From contig NZ_WIWC01000009.1 of NCBI RefSeq assembly GCF_009600315.1, positions 82,598 to 146,597 on the forward strand: a stretch of DNA of 64,000 bases, read 5' to 3'. Every line of letters begins with the position of its first letter. The first letter of the stretch is position 1. This DNA comes from Pseudomonas helleri (GTDB lineage Bacteria > Pseudomonadota > Gammaproteobacteria > Pseudomonadales > Pseudomonadaceae). The position numbers and the translations under genes are program-made. Positions 49,979-59,018 of this stretch are shown here, in pieces. The notes beneath the pieces were generated by a model, which saw nothing but the letters and a program-made list of their open reading frames with translations, was not told where the DNA came from and made no database searches.

Positions 49979-50897
49979 TCCGATAGTTCAACCTATTCGC
50001 CCACGCTGGGTAAAAGGCTGTTTGTTCCTGCTGACCCTGCTGCTCATGTTTGCCAGCCAGCAGGCGTTTGCCTTGATTGAAAACAACCTTAGTTGCACGC
50101 CAACAGGCACCACCGGTGTTATTGATCTGGGCGATCTGCCACCCGGGCAAGCGTTTACCGCCAATATGTCGGCCAATTGCCAGGTCACTCGCTGGTATCC
50201 CTTTGGCGCGTCGCTGCAACACTCCCAGTCCTATTTGCAGGGTAGCGGCAGCAAACTTCAGGTGTTCCATACCAACTCGGGCTTGATGGTTCCTGAGCAG
50301 CCTATCGGCACCGCTTCCGGCGTTTGCATGCCTTGGAGCTGTGTTCAGTTGTACGTGGGCAACACCTTTTCTTACAACATAATTCTTTATGGAACAGCCT
50401 CAACCACACCGGGCAATTACATGGTCAGCGTATCGCTGACTGACACCTCTATTCGGGGTTATGAGGCCTATGGCGACTACCTCCAGACCGTTATTCTCAG
50501 ATACCGGGTGGTCCAGCCCACCTGCGCCCTGGGTTCAGCTAAAACCATGAACCTGTCTTTCGGCACACTCAACAGCAACAATTTTGCCACGACCCAGCAA
50601 GTGGCAAACGTCACGATGAACTGCACCAGAGGCACTCAAGTCACGGCCTCTCTGGTGCCAACCCAAGTGGCAATCAGTGGTAGCGCGGGTGTTTCAGCAA
50701 CCACGTTGGCTGGGCTGTCGATGGCTGCCACGTGGGCCGACAACGGCACAGCGGTCACCTTCAACAGTCCGCGTACGTTAACCCTGTCAACAGGCGCCAA
50801 CATCATCGGTGTGGGCTTTCGCCCGCGATTAAATACCAGCGTTTCGCCGACCGGTAACTTCACCAGTCAATACACCCTAAACATTACCTACCCTTGA
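49971..50897 (+). CDS. Two-domain fimbrial tip adhesin (spore coat U domain family)
   Basis: 308 residues from MNNPIVQPIRPRW, after the usher overlap. Signal peptide hydrophobic run FLLTLLLMFASQQAFA. N-terminal domain about 35-170 (CTPTGTTGVIDLGDLPPGQ, VCMPWSCVQLYVGN) looks like a lectin-type receptor-binding domain; the C-terminal about 185-308 (PTCALGSAKTMNLSFGTLNS ... YTLNITYP) is a pilin-like domain. This two-domain layout is typical of tip adhesins. Ligand unknown. Confidence 0.8.
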   Translation: MNNPIVQPIRPRWVKGCLFLLTLLLMFASQQAFALIENNLSCTPTGTTGVIDLGDLPPGQAFTANMSANCQVTRWYPFGASLQHSQSYLQGSGSKLQVFHTNSGLMVPEQPIGTASGVCMPWSCVQLYVGNTFSYNIILYGTASTTPGNYMVSVSLTDTSIRGYEAYGDYLQTVILRYRVVQPTCALGSAKTMNLSFGTLNSNNFATTQQVANVTMNCTRGTQVTASLVPTQVAISGSAGVSATTLAGLSMAATWADNGTAVTFNSPRTLTLSTGANIIGVGFRPRLNTSVSPTGNFTSQYTLNITYP

Positions 50898-50917
50898 TCA
50901 GGCAAAGGAGCTCGACC

Positions 50918-51409
50918 ATGAAATTGCGCGTATCGCTGGCCGCAGCACTTATTGCTGGCATGGCCTGCACCTCAGCCAACGCCGCGACCGACACTGTTAC
51001 GGTGAATGTCAGCGGCACGCTCACACGGCCGCCTTGTACCTTGACCAGCGGCAAAACACTCACCGTTAACTTCGGCACGATTCGCTATGACCAGATTGCG
51101 GCGGCTTCGATGGTCGACATTCCAGTCACGCTGAACTGCCCCGCCAACACGGCACTGAGTATCAGCGTCAAAGCCTCAAGCGTATTTCAGGGCTCAACCA
51201 CTCAGGCGTATGCCGGGAAAGATAATTTGGCGTACTTGATGTACTGGAACAGCGATAACTCAGCCGTCAACGTGACAGGCACTAAACGCAACCTGACCAA
51301 CCTGAGTGGCTCAGTTAATTTGAGCATGAAGGCCAAACTGGTTGCTCTGGGTGCAACGACCGAGGGAGCGTTCAGCGCCTCCTCGGTCATCAGCATTGAG
51401 TACTTGTGA
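50918..51409 (+). CDS. Fimbrial minor subunit, PPCTL type
   Basis: 163 residues from MKLRVSLAAALIAGMACTSANA (signal). Subunit body has SGTLTRPPCTLTSGKT, IPVTLNCPANTALS and a C-terminus SSVISIEYL; the two Cys fit a subunit disulfide. GGCAAAGGAG upstream supports ATG 50918. It has a close paralogue in the next gene, so the pair arose by duplication. Probably adapter or tip pilins. Confidence 0.85.
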   Translation: MKLRVSLAAALIAGMACTSANAATDTVTVNVSGTLTRPPCTLTSGKTLTVNFGTIRYDQIAAASMVDIPVTLNCPANTALSISVKASSVFQGSTTQAYAGKDNLAYLMYWNSDNSAVNVTGTKRNLTNLSGSVNLSMKAKLVALGATTEGAFSASSVISIEYL

Positions 51410-51458
51410 CCGCTTGCCCTTGCCGATCCTGCTTCGTCGTCTTCCATAGGAACTGAAC

Positions 51459-51941
51459 ATGAATAAACCACTGATCACCCTCTCATTGCTGGGCCTGCTT
51501 GCATCCGGCAACGCGCTCGCGGCCAGTGACAGCAGCACACTCACCGTCAAAGGCACGCTGATTCGCCCACCTTGCACACTGACCAGCAATAAAGTGCTGA
51601 CCGCGGACTTTGGCAGCTTGCGGTATGACCAGGTAGATACGGCTGCGCAGATTGATGTTCCGGTGACCATGACCTGCCCAGCCAACACGGTGCTCACTAT
51701 CAGCGTCTTGGCTTCCTCTGCGCTGTCGGACACGGTGGCGTCTGCCGGCAGAGCGAACCTGGGGTATTCACTGCTGTGGAAAAGTGACAGTTCGCTCATC
51801 AACATTAAAGGAACAAAGCGAAACCTGACCAACCTCAATGGGGCGGTTGACCTGAGCATGAAAGCAAAACTAGTGGCTCAAGGCGCATTGTCCGAAGGCG
51901 ATTTCTCGGCTTCCGCCGTCATTAATATCGACTACTTGTGA
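51459..51941 (+). CDS. Fimbrial minor subunit, paralogue of preceding gene
   Basis: 160 residues with signal ending NALAASDS. It repeats the layout of its upstream neighbour: GTLIRPPCTLTSNKV, FGSLRYDQVDTAAQIDVPVT, CPANTVLTISV, KRNLTNLNGAVDLSMKAKLV and AVINIDYL, an obvious tandem duplicate. Likely another adapter subunit. It ends one base before the next gene. Confidence 0.87.
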   Translation: MNKPLITLSLLGLLASGNALAASDSSTLTVKGTLIRPPCTLTSNKVLTADFGSLRYDQVDTAAQIDVPVTMTCPANTVLTISVLASSALSDTVASAGRANLGYSLLWKSDSSLINIKGTKRNLTNLNGAVDLSMKAKLVAQGALSEGDFSASAVINIDYL

Positions 51942-51942
51942 T

Positions 51943-52467
51943 ATGAACTTGATCGCCCGAATGAGCCTGTGGCTTTCACTATTGGCTGCACTATTCCTGA
52001 GCTTCAGTTCCACAGGTTGCGCAGCAGACGCCCCCTCACTGGATATCAAGGGCACGCTGATAAAGCCGCCCTGCACGGCCAGTTTCCCTGCCTCGCAAAG
52101 CGTTGATATTCCCAAGGTGAACCTTAATTCGCTGCGCTCGGACGTGACTGAATGGACCCATGTGGCCCTTGATTTTCAGTGCATCAAAGGCAGTCAGGTG
52201 ATCCTGAAGTTCAGCGCGGGCAATGGCGCCTTTGACAGCAGTACCTTGCGCACAACCCTCGACAATCTGGGTTTGAAAACACGCCTTACGGACATGACCA
52301 GCGTCGCCAAATTACTCGACTTAAAGTTTGGCGAGCCGTTGAGCTTCCCTGTTGAAGAGACGTTGCTCAAGCTTAATTTGTCGGTCAGGCCAGTGAAGAC
52401 GGCAGATGAGCTGCCCGCTATCGGCAGTTACAGCTCAACGTTATTGATGGAAATCATTTACCTGTAA
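51943..52467 (+). CDS. Fimbrial minor subunit, more diverged
   Basis: 174 residues; signal to about SFSSTGCAADA. Keeps IKGTLIKPPCTASFPASQ and FQCIKGSQVILKF with the Cys pair, and a pilin-like C-terminus TLLMEIIYL. The middle differs from the two paralogues before it, so it is probably the base or terminator of the fibre. Last gene of the fimbrial operon; convergent with the broken response regulator, one base apart. Confidence 0.82.
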   Translation: MNLIARMSLWLSLLAALFLSFSSTGCAADAPSLDIKGTLIKPPCTASFPASQSVDIPKVNLNSLRSDVTEWTHVALDFQCIKGSQVILKFSAGNGAFDSSTLRTTLDNLGLKTRLTDMTSVAKLLDLKFGEPLSFPVEETLLKLNLSVRPVKTADELPAIGSYSSTLLMEIIYL

Positions 52468-52468
52468 C

Positions 52469-53113
52469 TCAGGCAAACAGATTGGCTTTGATGCACAGAA
52501 TCAGCAGCGCTTGATCGCTCTCGACCTCAAGTTTGCGCATCCCGGAAATCTTCAGCGTGCTGATGGTTTTGATGCTGCGGTTCAGCGACAGCGCAATATC
52601 ACTCACGCTTCTGCCTGACGCGAACAGGCGCAATACTTCAAACTCTTTCACCGTCAGCAGGCCCAGCCTGTGGGCGAAGCCCTGTGCGTCTGCATTCGGA
52701 CTCTCATCCAGCGTGTTCTGTTGGTAATGGCCTTCACGGTAAAAAGCATCCAGCGCCACCAGTATTTGTTCCAGTCCGGCACTTTTTGAAATCACTGCGC
52801 TGATGCCCAGCTCATACAACTAAGTCAGCACTTGGGGATTTGAGATCACCGTCAGAATCAACACCCGTGGCTCAGGAAAATGACGCCGCAGGTATTCCAC
52901 CAGACGCGTGCCGTCGCCGTACTGTTCATCCCCCGGCATGTTGTAGTCGGTAATGATCACGTCCGGGCTTAAAAGCGCCACCTTACGAATTAACTCGGAA
53001 GAACTCTGAGCCTCGCCCACGACTTTGAATCGCGGGTCGCGCTCAATAATTTCGCGGACACCCATCAACACAATCGGATGATCGTCCGCCAACAAAACAT
53101 TCATTTGCACCAT
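52469..53113 (-). pseudogene. NarL/LuxR-type response regulator (RocA/RcsB-like), interrupted by in-frame TAG
   Basis: Receiver domain starts MVQMNVLLADDHPIVLMGVR with phospho-Asp in IITDYNMPGDEQ (about 55). At 52820-52822 the frame meets TAG right after SNPQVLT; reading on gives LYELGISAVISKSAG, exactly the beta-5/alpha-5 part of a receiver, and the paralogue at 53186-53836 is uninterrupted here. The C-terminal HTH (LTVKEFEVLRLFASGRSVSDIAL) remains. A C-to-T change from CAG is the simplest cause. The stopped product lacks DNA-binding, so it is inactive. Confidence 0.88.
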
Positions 53114-53185
53114 GGCGTACCGGACTCCTACCCTGAAAACAGTGTGCGTGTTATGCCTCGTCAGCGACCACAGCCCCGGCTTTTT

Positions 53186-53836
53186 TCAGGACTCGAAAGG
53201 GTCAGCCTTGATGCAGTAAGTAAGTAAGGCATGATCGGTCAGCACTTCCAGCTTGCGCATGGCCGAAACTTTTTGTGTGCTGACGGTTTTGACACTGCGA
53301 TCCAGCTGGCGGGCAATATCACCAATGCTGCTGCCTGCCACAAACAGGCGCAGCACCTCAACTTCACGGGGTGAAAGCGTAGAGAAGCGCTCATCAATCA
53401 CCGTTAGGTTGGCGATAACAGAGCTGGCTTGCTCGACGGGCGCCATATAGGGCCGGTCATTAGCCAACGCTTTCAAGGCTTTACCGATTTCCTGATGGAT
53501 ATGACTTTTCGCAATCACCCCCGCCACACCCAGTTCCAGCAGGCGTGAAATGATCAGATGGTTGCTCACCATGGTCAGCACCAAAATTTTTACACGGGGA
53601 AACTGCGCGGTGATGAATTCAATCAGCGGCAGGCCATCGCCATAAGTGTCGTCGCCCGGCATGTTGAAATCAGTAATCACCAGATCAGGCTGATGCAATT
53701 GCACCTGCCCGATCAATTGCGATGAGTTCACTGCCTCGCCCACCAGTGAGAAGCAATCGTTGCGCTGAATGACTTCCCGAAGCCCTAACAAGACCACCGG
53801 ATGATCGTCGGCAATCACAACCTTTAATTCGCGCAT
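53186..53836 (-). CDS. NarL/LuxR-type response regulator, intact (RocA/RcsB-like)
   Basis: 216 residues. Receiver domain with MRELKVVIADDHPVVLLGLR, phospho-Asp in LVITDFNMPGDD (about 57), and KILVLTMVSN; LuxR-type HTH at about 150-210 (LSPREVEVLRLFVAGSSIGD). It is a paralogue of the interrupted regulator just downstream, so the two arose by duplication. In CupB/CupC/CupD systems this class activates the fimbrial operon; a similar role is inferred. Confidence 0.9.
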   Translation of the reverse strand: MRELKVVIADDHPVVLLGLREVIQRNDCFSLVGEAVNSSQLIGQVQLHQPDLVITDFNMPGDDTYGDGLPLIEFITAQFPRVKILVLTMVSNHLIISRLLELGVAGVIAKSHIHQEIGKALKALANDRPYMAPVEQASSVIANLTVIDERFSTLSPREVEVLRLFVAGSSIGDIARQLDRSVKTVSTQKVSAMRKLEVLTDHALLTYCIKADPFES

Positions 53837-53931
53837 TGCCTGGCTCCAGCCAAGAAGGGCAAACGTGCCCCCAAGTAGGCACGCGTGTGGTCGCGCCTAA
53901 AGGAGGCCATGCCAATCAGAAATATTCGGGG

Positions 53932-55131
53932 CTACCCCCATGATGGCTTAGAGCTATCTTCGAGCAAAAGAGTTTCAAAGTCCGTGCAGGAAACCGCGCC
54001 GCAAATCAAAAAGCCCTGGGCCTGGTCACATTCAATGCCGCGCAGGAATGCCAGCTCCTCCTGTGTCTCAACCCCTTCCGCGACAACCGTCAGCCCCAGT
54101 TTGCGGCTGAGTTCAACCAGACTGCGCAGCGCCGATGCCAGGTTTTCATTTTCGACACAGCCGTGCACCAGCGAACGATCAATCTTGAGTTCGCTAAAAG
54201 GGGTGGACACCAGATTGAAGTAAGAGCTGAACCCTTTGCCGAAGTCATCCTGCGCGAGCCCAAAACCCATCATGCGCAAGCGACACGCTCCCGCGAAGTA
54301 ATTACTCATCTCCTCGGTGGTTGAGCTTTCCATCAGCTCAAACACAATGCTGCGCGGCTCCGCGCCATCGGCCGCGACGTAGTCACGCAGGCGATCTGCC
54401 AATTCATGGTTATCCAGCAAATGCGTGGGCAGGTTGATCGACACCGGAATGTCCCATCCTTGCTGGCGCCACTTTCGTTGGGCCTGCAAGGTCTGCTCCA
54501 GCATCAACCACAGCAGTTGTTCTTCAAGCCCCATGCGGATCAAGGTGGGCAGAAAATCTTTGGGTAACAACAAACCGACCTCAGGATGGGTCCAGCGAAC
54601 CAAGGCTTCAGCACTGAGAATCGTGCCGTTGCGCAACGATTTCTTGGGCTGGAACCACGCCTGAATCTGACCGTTTTTCATCGCCTGTTCGATGCTTTGC
54701 GAGTCAATCTGAATGGCCAATGCCGGGTGTTGCCTTTCACCATTGTTGCGAAATATCGCCATGCGCTCTTTCAAGCGCATGATGGCATTGGCTTCAACCG
54801 GCTTGGAAATCAAACCTACAACGGAAATGCCCAGGTTTTTCGCCGCCAGCCCTGCACTGATCAACATGCGGCGTGACGAGGCGCTCATCAACGCCAGCGC
54901 AGGGCGTTTTTTCAAGGCAGAAATTTTCTGGATCAACTGCACGCCATCCATGACGGGCATCAGCAAGTCGCTCAGAATCAAGTCATAGTCATGACGCGAC
55001 AGGCATTCCAGCGCCCCGTCACCATCCCACACGGTGTCAACTTTAAAGCCTCCCACCCCATTGAAGACATTCAGCAAATATTCATGTTGAAAAGGATGAT
55101 CCTCAACGACCAGTACACGATAGGGCTTCAC
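53932..55131 (-). CDS. REC-EAL response regulator, c-di-GMP phosphodiesterase (RocR/PvrR-like)
   Basis: 399 residues from GTG 55131 (VKPYRVLVVEDHPFQHEYLL); AGGAGG sits 5 bases before it, while an earlier M would overlap the kinase. REC about 1-125 (phospho-Asp in LILSDLLMP), EAL about 145-390. Catalytic EAL residues are present: AEALVRW, INLPTHLL (Asn), FELMESS, QDDFGKGFSS (double Asp), LKIDRS (Lys) and VVAEGVET. Active PDE is likely. In P. aeruginosa RocR or PvrR of this type lowers c-di-GMP and antagonises fimbrial activation. It follows the hybrid kinase by 11 bases. Confidence 0.92.
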   Translation of the reverse strand: MKPYRVLVVEDHPFQHEYLLNVFNGVGGFKVDTVWDGDGALECLSRHDYDLILSDLLMPVMDGVQLIQKISALKKRPALALMSASSRRMLISAGLAAKNLGISVVGLISKPVEANAIMRLKERMAIFRNNGERQHPALAIQIDSQSIEQAMKNGQIQAWFQPKKSLRNGTILSAEALVRWTHPEVGLLLPKDFLPTLIRMGLEEQLLWLMLEQTLQAQRKWRQQGWDIPVSINLPTHLLDNHELADRLRDYVAADGAEPRSIVFELMESSTTEEMSNYFAGACRLRMMGFGLAQDDFGKGFSSYFNLVSTPFSELKIDRSLVHGCVENENLASALRSLVELSRKLGLTVVAEGVETQEELAFLRGIECDQAQGFLICGAVSCTDFETLLLEDSSKPSWG

Positions 55132-55142
55132 TGGACCCTCCT

Positions 55143-57911
55143 TTAGAAGTGCTGAAGACAGTTGTACAAGGTGTGCAGCGTAAAAGGTTTGATCAGACAC
55201 TGATTCATGCCCGCACTCAGGCAGCGCTCTTCTTCGTCGCGCATCGCACTGGCGGTGGCGCCAATGATCGGCTGTGTGACGTTCAGCGCGCGCAACTGGG
55301 CGGCCAATTCATACCCATTCATTTTCGGCATGTTGACGTCGGTGAGCACCAGATCGAACGTGTCTTCTTGCCAGCGCCTCAGGGCTTCCTGACCATTGCT
55401 GACCAGTGCCACCGTGCAGCCCAATTCTTCGAGCTGGTCACGCAAAATCAGTTGGTTGATGACATTGTCTTCCGCCACCAGCACCCGCAACTTGAGCTGA
55501 AACTCAGGTTTTTCGATGGCCGTATCCAGCGGTGAATCGACGCTTATCCCCTGCGCCTTGCGCAAAGCCCGGTGCACGTTTTGCAGGCTGTTAAGGTCGG
55601 CTTGCCAGCAGGTCTCCTGAGGTACCAGCGGTGTGGACAGATCACTGGCCGCCACAACGGCAGGCCCCTGCCATTCAGGCACCAGCCGCTGGCGCACTGC
55701 ACCGGGGTGCAACTCCAGCAACACGGCACCGCGACCGTCATCGCCCGCCGTGGGTACGCCCAGTTGGGCCCGAACGCCCCAGCGTCGCAGCCAGTCGCAA
55801 TAACACTGCGCCAACTCGCGCAAAGGCGACACCACATACACCACCGAGGGCGCCAACTCACAGAAGCGACTCAAGCGTTGTGGGTCTCGCACCTGCACCA
55901 AAGGCAGATGCAGGGTGAAGCTGCTCCCCAGCCCCGGCTCACTGACCAGCCGCATGGTTCCGTTCATCAAGTGCATCAGCCGCTTGCAAATGGACAAGCC
56001 CAGCCCCGTGCCCGCGACCACATTCTTCGCTGACTCCACTTGATAGAAAGGCTCGAACAGATGAACTTGATCTTCATCTGCGATGCCCTTGCCGGTGTCG
56101 GAGACCTGCCAGTGCAACATGACGCGCTCATCATCGCGGCTGTCCATTTTCAGACGCAGGACAATTTTGCCGTTATCGGTGAATTTCACCGCGTTGTTGA
56201 TCAGGTTGTTGAGAATCTGACGAATACGCGTGACATCACCCAGCAACCACTCCGGCACGGTTGCATCAATCAGGGCAAACAACTGCAAGCCTTTGCCGTG
56301 GGCGGCTGCGCAATAGCCCTGGATGACTTCTTCGATGAGTTCCATCGGGCTGAAGGTATTGAGTTCCAGCTGCAACTGACCCGCTTCAATACGCGACACA
56401 TCCAGTACATCGCAAATCAGTTGCAGCAAATTGCCGGAGGAACGCTCGATGGCCTTCAAGTAGTTATTCTGCTGCTCGTTCAGTTCCGTGCGCGCCAGCA
56501 GTTCGAGGGTGCCCAGCACGCCATACAACGGCGTTCTGATTTCATGGCTCATGGTCGCCAGAAAGAGTGTTTTGGCTTCATTGGCGCGATCAGCCAGTTG
56601 CCGGGCGCGCTCCAGCGTGACTTCAATTTGTTTGCGCTCAGTGATGTCGCTAAAGGCACAAATCAATACGTCTTCACGTTTGTAGCGGGTGGGGGCGAAA
56701 GCGAGGTAAAGAAGGCGGCCATCCTCCATTTCAACTTCGTCGCTGTTGGTGGCGTCCAGTTCATCAAAAGCCCGACGAATCCATTCATGGCATAAGGTGC
56801 CACGCTCACCACTGCTGCCTAACCATTGCTGCGACAGGGAGTTTTCCAGCACCACCGTGCCGTCGGTGCGGCGAATCACGCAGAGTGCCACGGGGGCTAC
56901 TTGCAACACCGCGCGGCTGAAAGCCTCGCTTTCAATCAGCGCCTGTATGCGATGTTCACCCGGTGTAATCAAGCGCCGCTCGATGCGCATGATCAACCAG
57001 CGCAAGCCGATGCAAACCACCAGCAACAGCGTAATGCAGCCCACCAGCGGCCAGGCCAAAACAGGTAGCAAGGTGTCAATGTCAACGGCGTAGACAATCT
57101 GCCAGCCGGAAAACCCCAACTGTTTTCTGATTGCCAACCGTTCAGGGAACCAGCCGTTGCCAATAAAGCCGAAGGAATTTTGCGAATTGAGGGTGTGCAA
57201 CGAGCCGACCAGCGAGGATTGCACCGCGTTGCTGAACAAAATCTGCCCTTGGTCATCCAGCAAAATAAAGTCACCGGCACTCTCACTGCGCAGCGCTTCG
57301 ACCAGATCCGACACTTCAACCTCAATGCCCAGCCAGCCAGAGTCCGGCTTGCGCTTGTCCAGACGTTTGAACAGGTAGAACGGTGAATCCAGCACCTGAT
57401 CATCCGTCAGCCACAGCTCATCAACGGGACTGTGTGACGGCTTGCCCAGATCGGCCAGGCGCTGCAGCACGACGGCTGGAAGTTGCGGCAGTTGCGTCGA
57501 GGCGTCGAACAGCCGTACCACCTTGGGCGCGTCGATCTGCGGCACGTACAGCAGATTGACTTTGTGCCGGCGAAAATAATCCATCATGCGTCCGGTCAAC
57601 CAGAGGCTCCAATGCGCCTCATCGCTGCCCAGGCTGATGTTCATCTCTTCTTCCGGGTTCACACTGACAAAGGCTTGCGCTCCATGGGGATTGGGGACGC
57701 TGGCCAATACCAGACTGGTCAGCAAGGTCTGGCGACTGACGAAAAAGTCCTGTGCATGAAACACCGCTTCGTTCATATAGCTGCGACGAAGTGACACTTC
57801 TTCATTGAAGACTGCGCGCAAATAAACGAACGAACCCGCCAGGACCGCGACAATCAGGCCAATGGCAAATAAGTGGAGGATTTTTCGGGCAGCTTTTGGA
57901 GTGGAATTCAT
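55143..57911 (-). CDS. Hybrid sensor histidine kinase, intact, REC but no Hpt (RocS/PvrS-like)
   Basis: 922 residues from MNSTPKAARKILHLFA. Membrane helix (about 13-33), periplasmic sensor (about 40-300), second helix (about 310-335), PAS (about 360-460, FDELDATNSDEVEME), HisKA with MSHEIRTPLYGVLGTLELL (about 483), HATPase (NNLINNAVKFTDNG, VAGTGLGLSICKRL) and C-terminal REC (LTDVNMPKMNGYEL). The protein ends in REC, with no Hpt domain. The paralogue at 42563 has an Hpt but is broken, so this kinase would need an Hpt from elsewhere to reach the response regulators. Operon with the REC-EAL gene. Confidence 0.92.
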   Translation of the reverse strand: MNSTPKAARKILHLFAIGLIVAVLAGSFVYLRAVFNEEVSLRRSYMNEAVFHAQDFFVSRQTLLTSLVLASVPNPHGAQAFVSVNPEEEMNISLGSDEAHWSLWLTGRMMDYFRRHKVNLLYVPQIDAPKVVRLFDASTQLPQLPAVVLQRLADLGKPSHSPVDELWLTDDQVLDSPFYLFKRLDKRKPDSGWLGIEVEVSDLVEALRSESAGDFILLDDQGQILFSNAVQSSLVGSLHTLNSQNSFGFIGNGWFPERLAIRKQLGFSGWQIVYAVDIDTLLPVLAWPLVGCITLLLVVCIGLRWLIMRIERRLITPGEHRIQALIESEAFSRAVLQVAPVALCVIRRTDGTVVLENSLSQQWLGSSGERGTLCHEWIRRAFDELDATNSDEVEMEDGRLLYLAFAPTRYKREDVLICAFSDITERKQIEVTLERARQLADRANEAKTLFLATMSHEIRTPLYGVLGTLELLARTELNEQQNNYLKAIERSSGNLLQLICDVLDVSRIEAGQLQLELNTFSPMELIEEVIQGYCAAAHGKGLQLFALIDATVPEWLLGDVTRIRQILNNLINNAVKFTDNGKIVLRLKMDSRDDERVMLHWQVSDTGKGIADEDQVHLFEPFYQVESAKNVVAGTGLGLSICKRLMHLMNGTMRLVSEPGLGSSFTLHLPLVQVRDPQRLSRFCELAPSVVYVVSPLRELAQCYCDWLRRWGVRAQLGVPTAGDDGRGAVLLELHPGAVRQRLVPEWQGPAVVAASDLSTPLVPQETCWQADLNSLQNVHRALRKAQGISVDSPLDTAIEKPEFQLKLRVLVAEDNVINQLILRDQLEELGCTVALVSNGQEALRRWQEDTFDLVLTDVNMPKMNGYELAAQLRALNVTQPIIGATASAMRDEEERCLSAGMNQCLIKPFTLHTLYNCLQHF

Positions 57912-58037
57912 TGCACAAGCCTGAGGCCTGAACAACGACAAATTAATAAGACAATTCCTGAAACAACATTCCCGCGAAGAACAGGAGTGGGCATTGCGCC
58001 CGACTCCCGTGTACTCAATCAACTCACAGGTGAGTCG

Positions 58038-58922
58038 TTAAGCTGGCTGCACCGCGCTGAAATCCAGACGGCCGTCTTTAAGCGGCGGGCACCAGTAATA
58101 GCCGCCATTGAGCGGACGGCTGTAGCGATACAAGCCATCAATAATGCCGTCTTCCATGCCGCTCATACGCCGCAGTTGCACTTCAAATGCATTCAGGGTG
58201 CGGCCAAAAGCAACGAACATCAGCCCCGACTTGCCGTTTTCAGTCCACGGCATGGAACGACGCACGATAAAGGCCTCAGGGGTGAAACTCTCCTGTGCTG
58301 TGCGCTTTACGTGTGCAGAGTCAGGCGCATCGTCCAGTTCTTCGTTGTCGCTCATGCGACGGCCCATGATGTTGTCCTGCTCCACGGACGGCAGTGCGGC
58401 AAAACCGTTCAGGTCATGCTGCCACTGCTGAATGGCCACAAAGCTGCCACCGTCCAGCCCCGGCCCGGCGTTGGTCACGATGGCCGCGTCGATCGCCGCC
58501 TGATCGACCGGGTTCTCCGTGCCGTCTTCATAACCGGTCAGATCGCGATCACTGCCGTAGCGGAAGCCTTCGGTCACTTGCAACACATTGAAAGCCGGCG
58601 CCAGCGCCTTCTCAAGGGCCTGGCTGCGCAGCAACAGCTCGCCGCGATCATCGCCCAGCAACCACAGCCACAAAGCGTGCTGGGTCGACGGGTTTTCCAC
58701 CATCGCGTTAAGCGCCGGGAAGACGCGCAAGCCTTGAACCTTTGCCCCCAATGCCATTACCAGCGGCGCGCCCAAACCCGCCACAACGCTTTTGCCATCC
58801 ACCCACTGCGACAAGGTATCGAGTGCAGCCGGCAAAGCCTCTACTGACTTGAGGGAGAAAAACATGTAACGCGCTTGCGAAGGTATCGGTTGGGCAAGAA
58901 TGCTCGACTGGTAGGGACTCAT
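58038..58922 (-). CDS. DyP-type heme peroxidase (YfeX type)
   Basis: 294 residues from MSPYQSSILAQPIPSQ; the earlier M at 58976 adds an atypical N-terminus. DyP motif GYEDGTENP with catalytic Asp (about 147), HVKRTAQESFTPE with the heme-proximal His region (about 220), then FVAFGRTLNAFEVQL. It reduces peroxide with organic donors. No Tat or Sec signal; it is cytosolic. Divergent from nothing close; the kinase lies 126 bases upstream on the same strand. RBS GAAACTCC is weak. Confidence 0.9.
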   Translation of the reverse strand: MSPYQSSILAQPIPSQARYMFFSLKSVEALPAALDTLSQWVDGKSVVAGLGAPLVMALGAKVQGLRVFPALNAMVENPSTQHALWLWLLGDDRGELLLRSQALEKALAPAFNVLQVTEGFRYGSDRDLTGYEDGTENPVDQAAIDAAIVTNAGPGLDGGSFVAIQQWQHDLNGFAALPSVEQDNIMGRRMSDNEELDDAPDSAHVKRTAQESFTPEAFIVRRSMPWTENGKSGLMFVAFGRTLNAFEVQLRRMSGMEDGIIDGLYRYSRPLNGGYYWCPPLKDGRLDFSAVQPA

Positions 58923-59018
58923 AGAAACTCCTTTGGAAAGCGCAGAGTTTACTCCTACCAGTACTTTTTCAGTCACTGCTGGGGGACTTTTCTTAATGCC
59001 ATTACGCCATTTCAGACC

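Noticed and set aside
52820..52822. Recoding (amber suppression or selenocysteine/pyrrolysine) at the TAG
   Set aside because: RF1 is intact in this window, no recoding element is visible, and the paralogue has Arg at this position; a plain nonsense mutation is simpler.
55163..55168. Single TGTACA in a kinase gene (also about 13434, 19537, 42736, 59601)
   Set aside because: No partner TGTACA at 12 bases; isolated palindromes inside genes are expected by chance.
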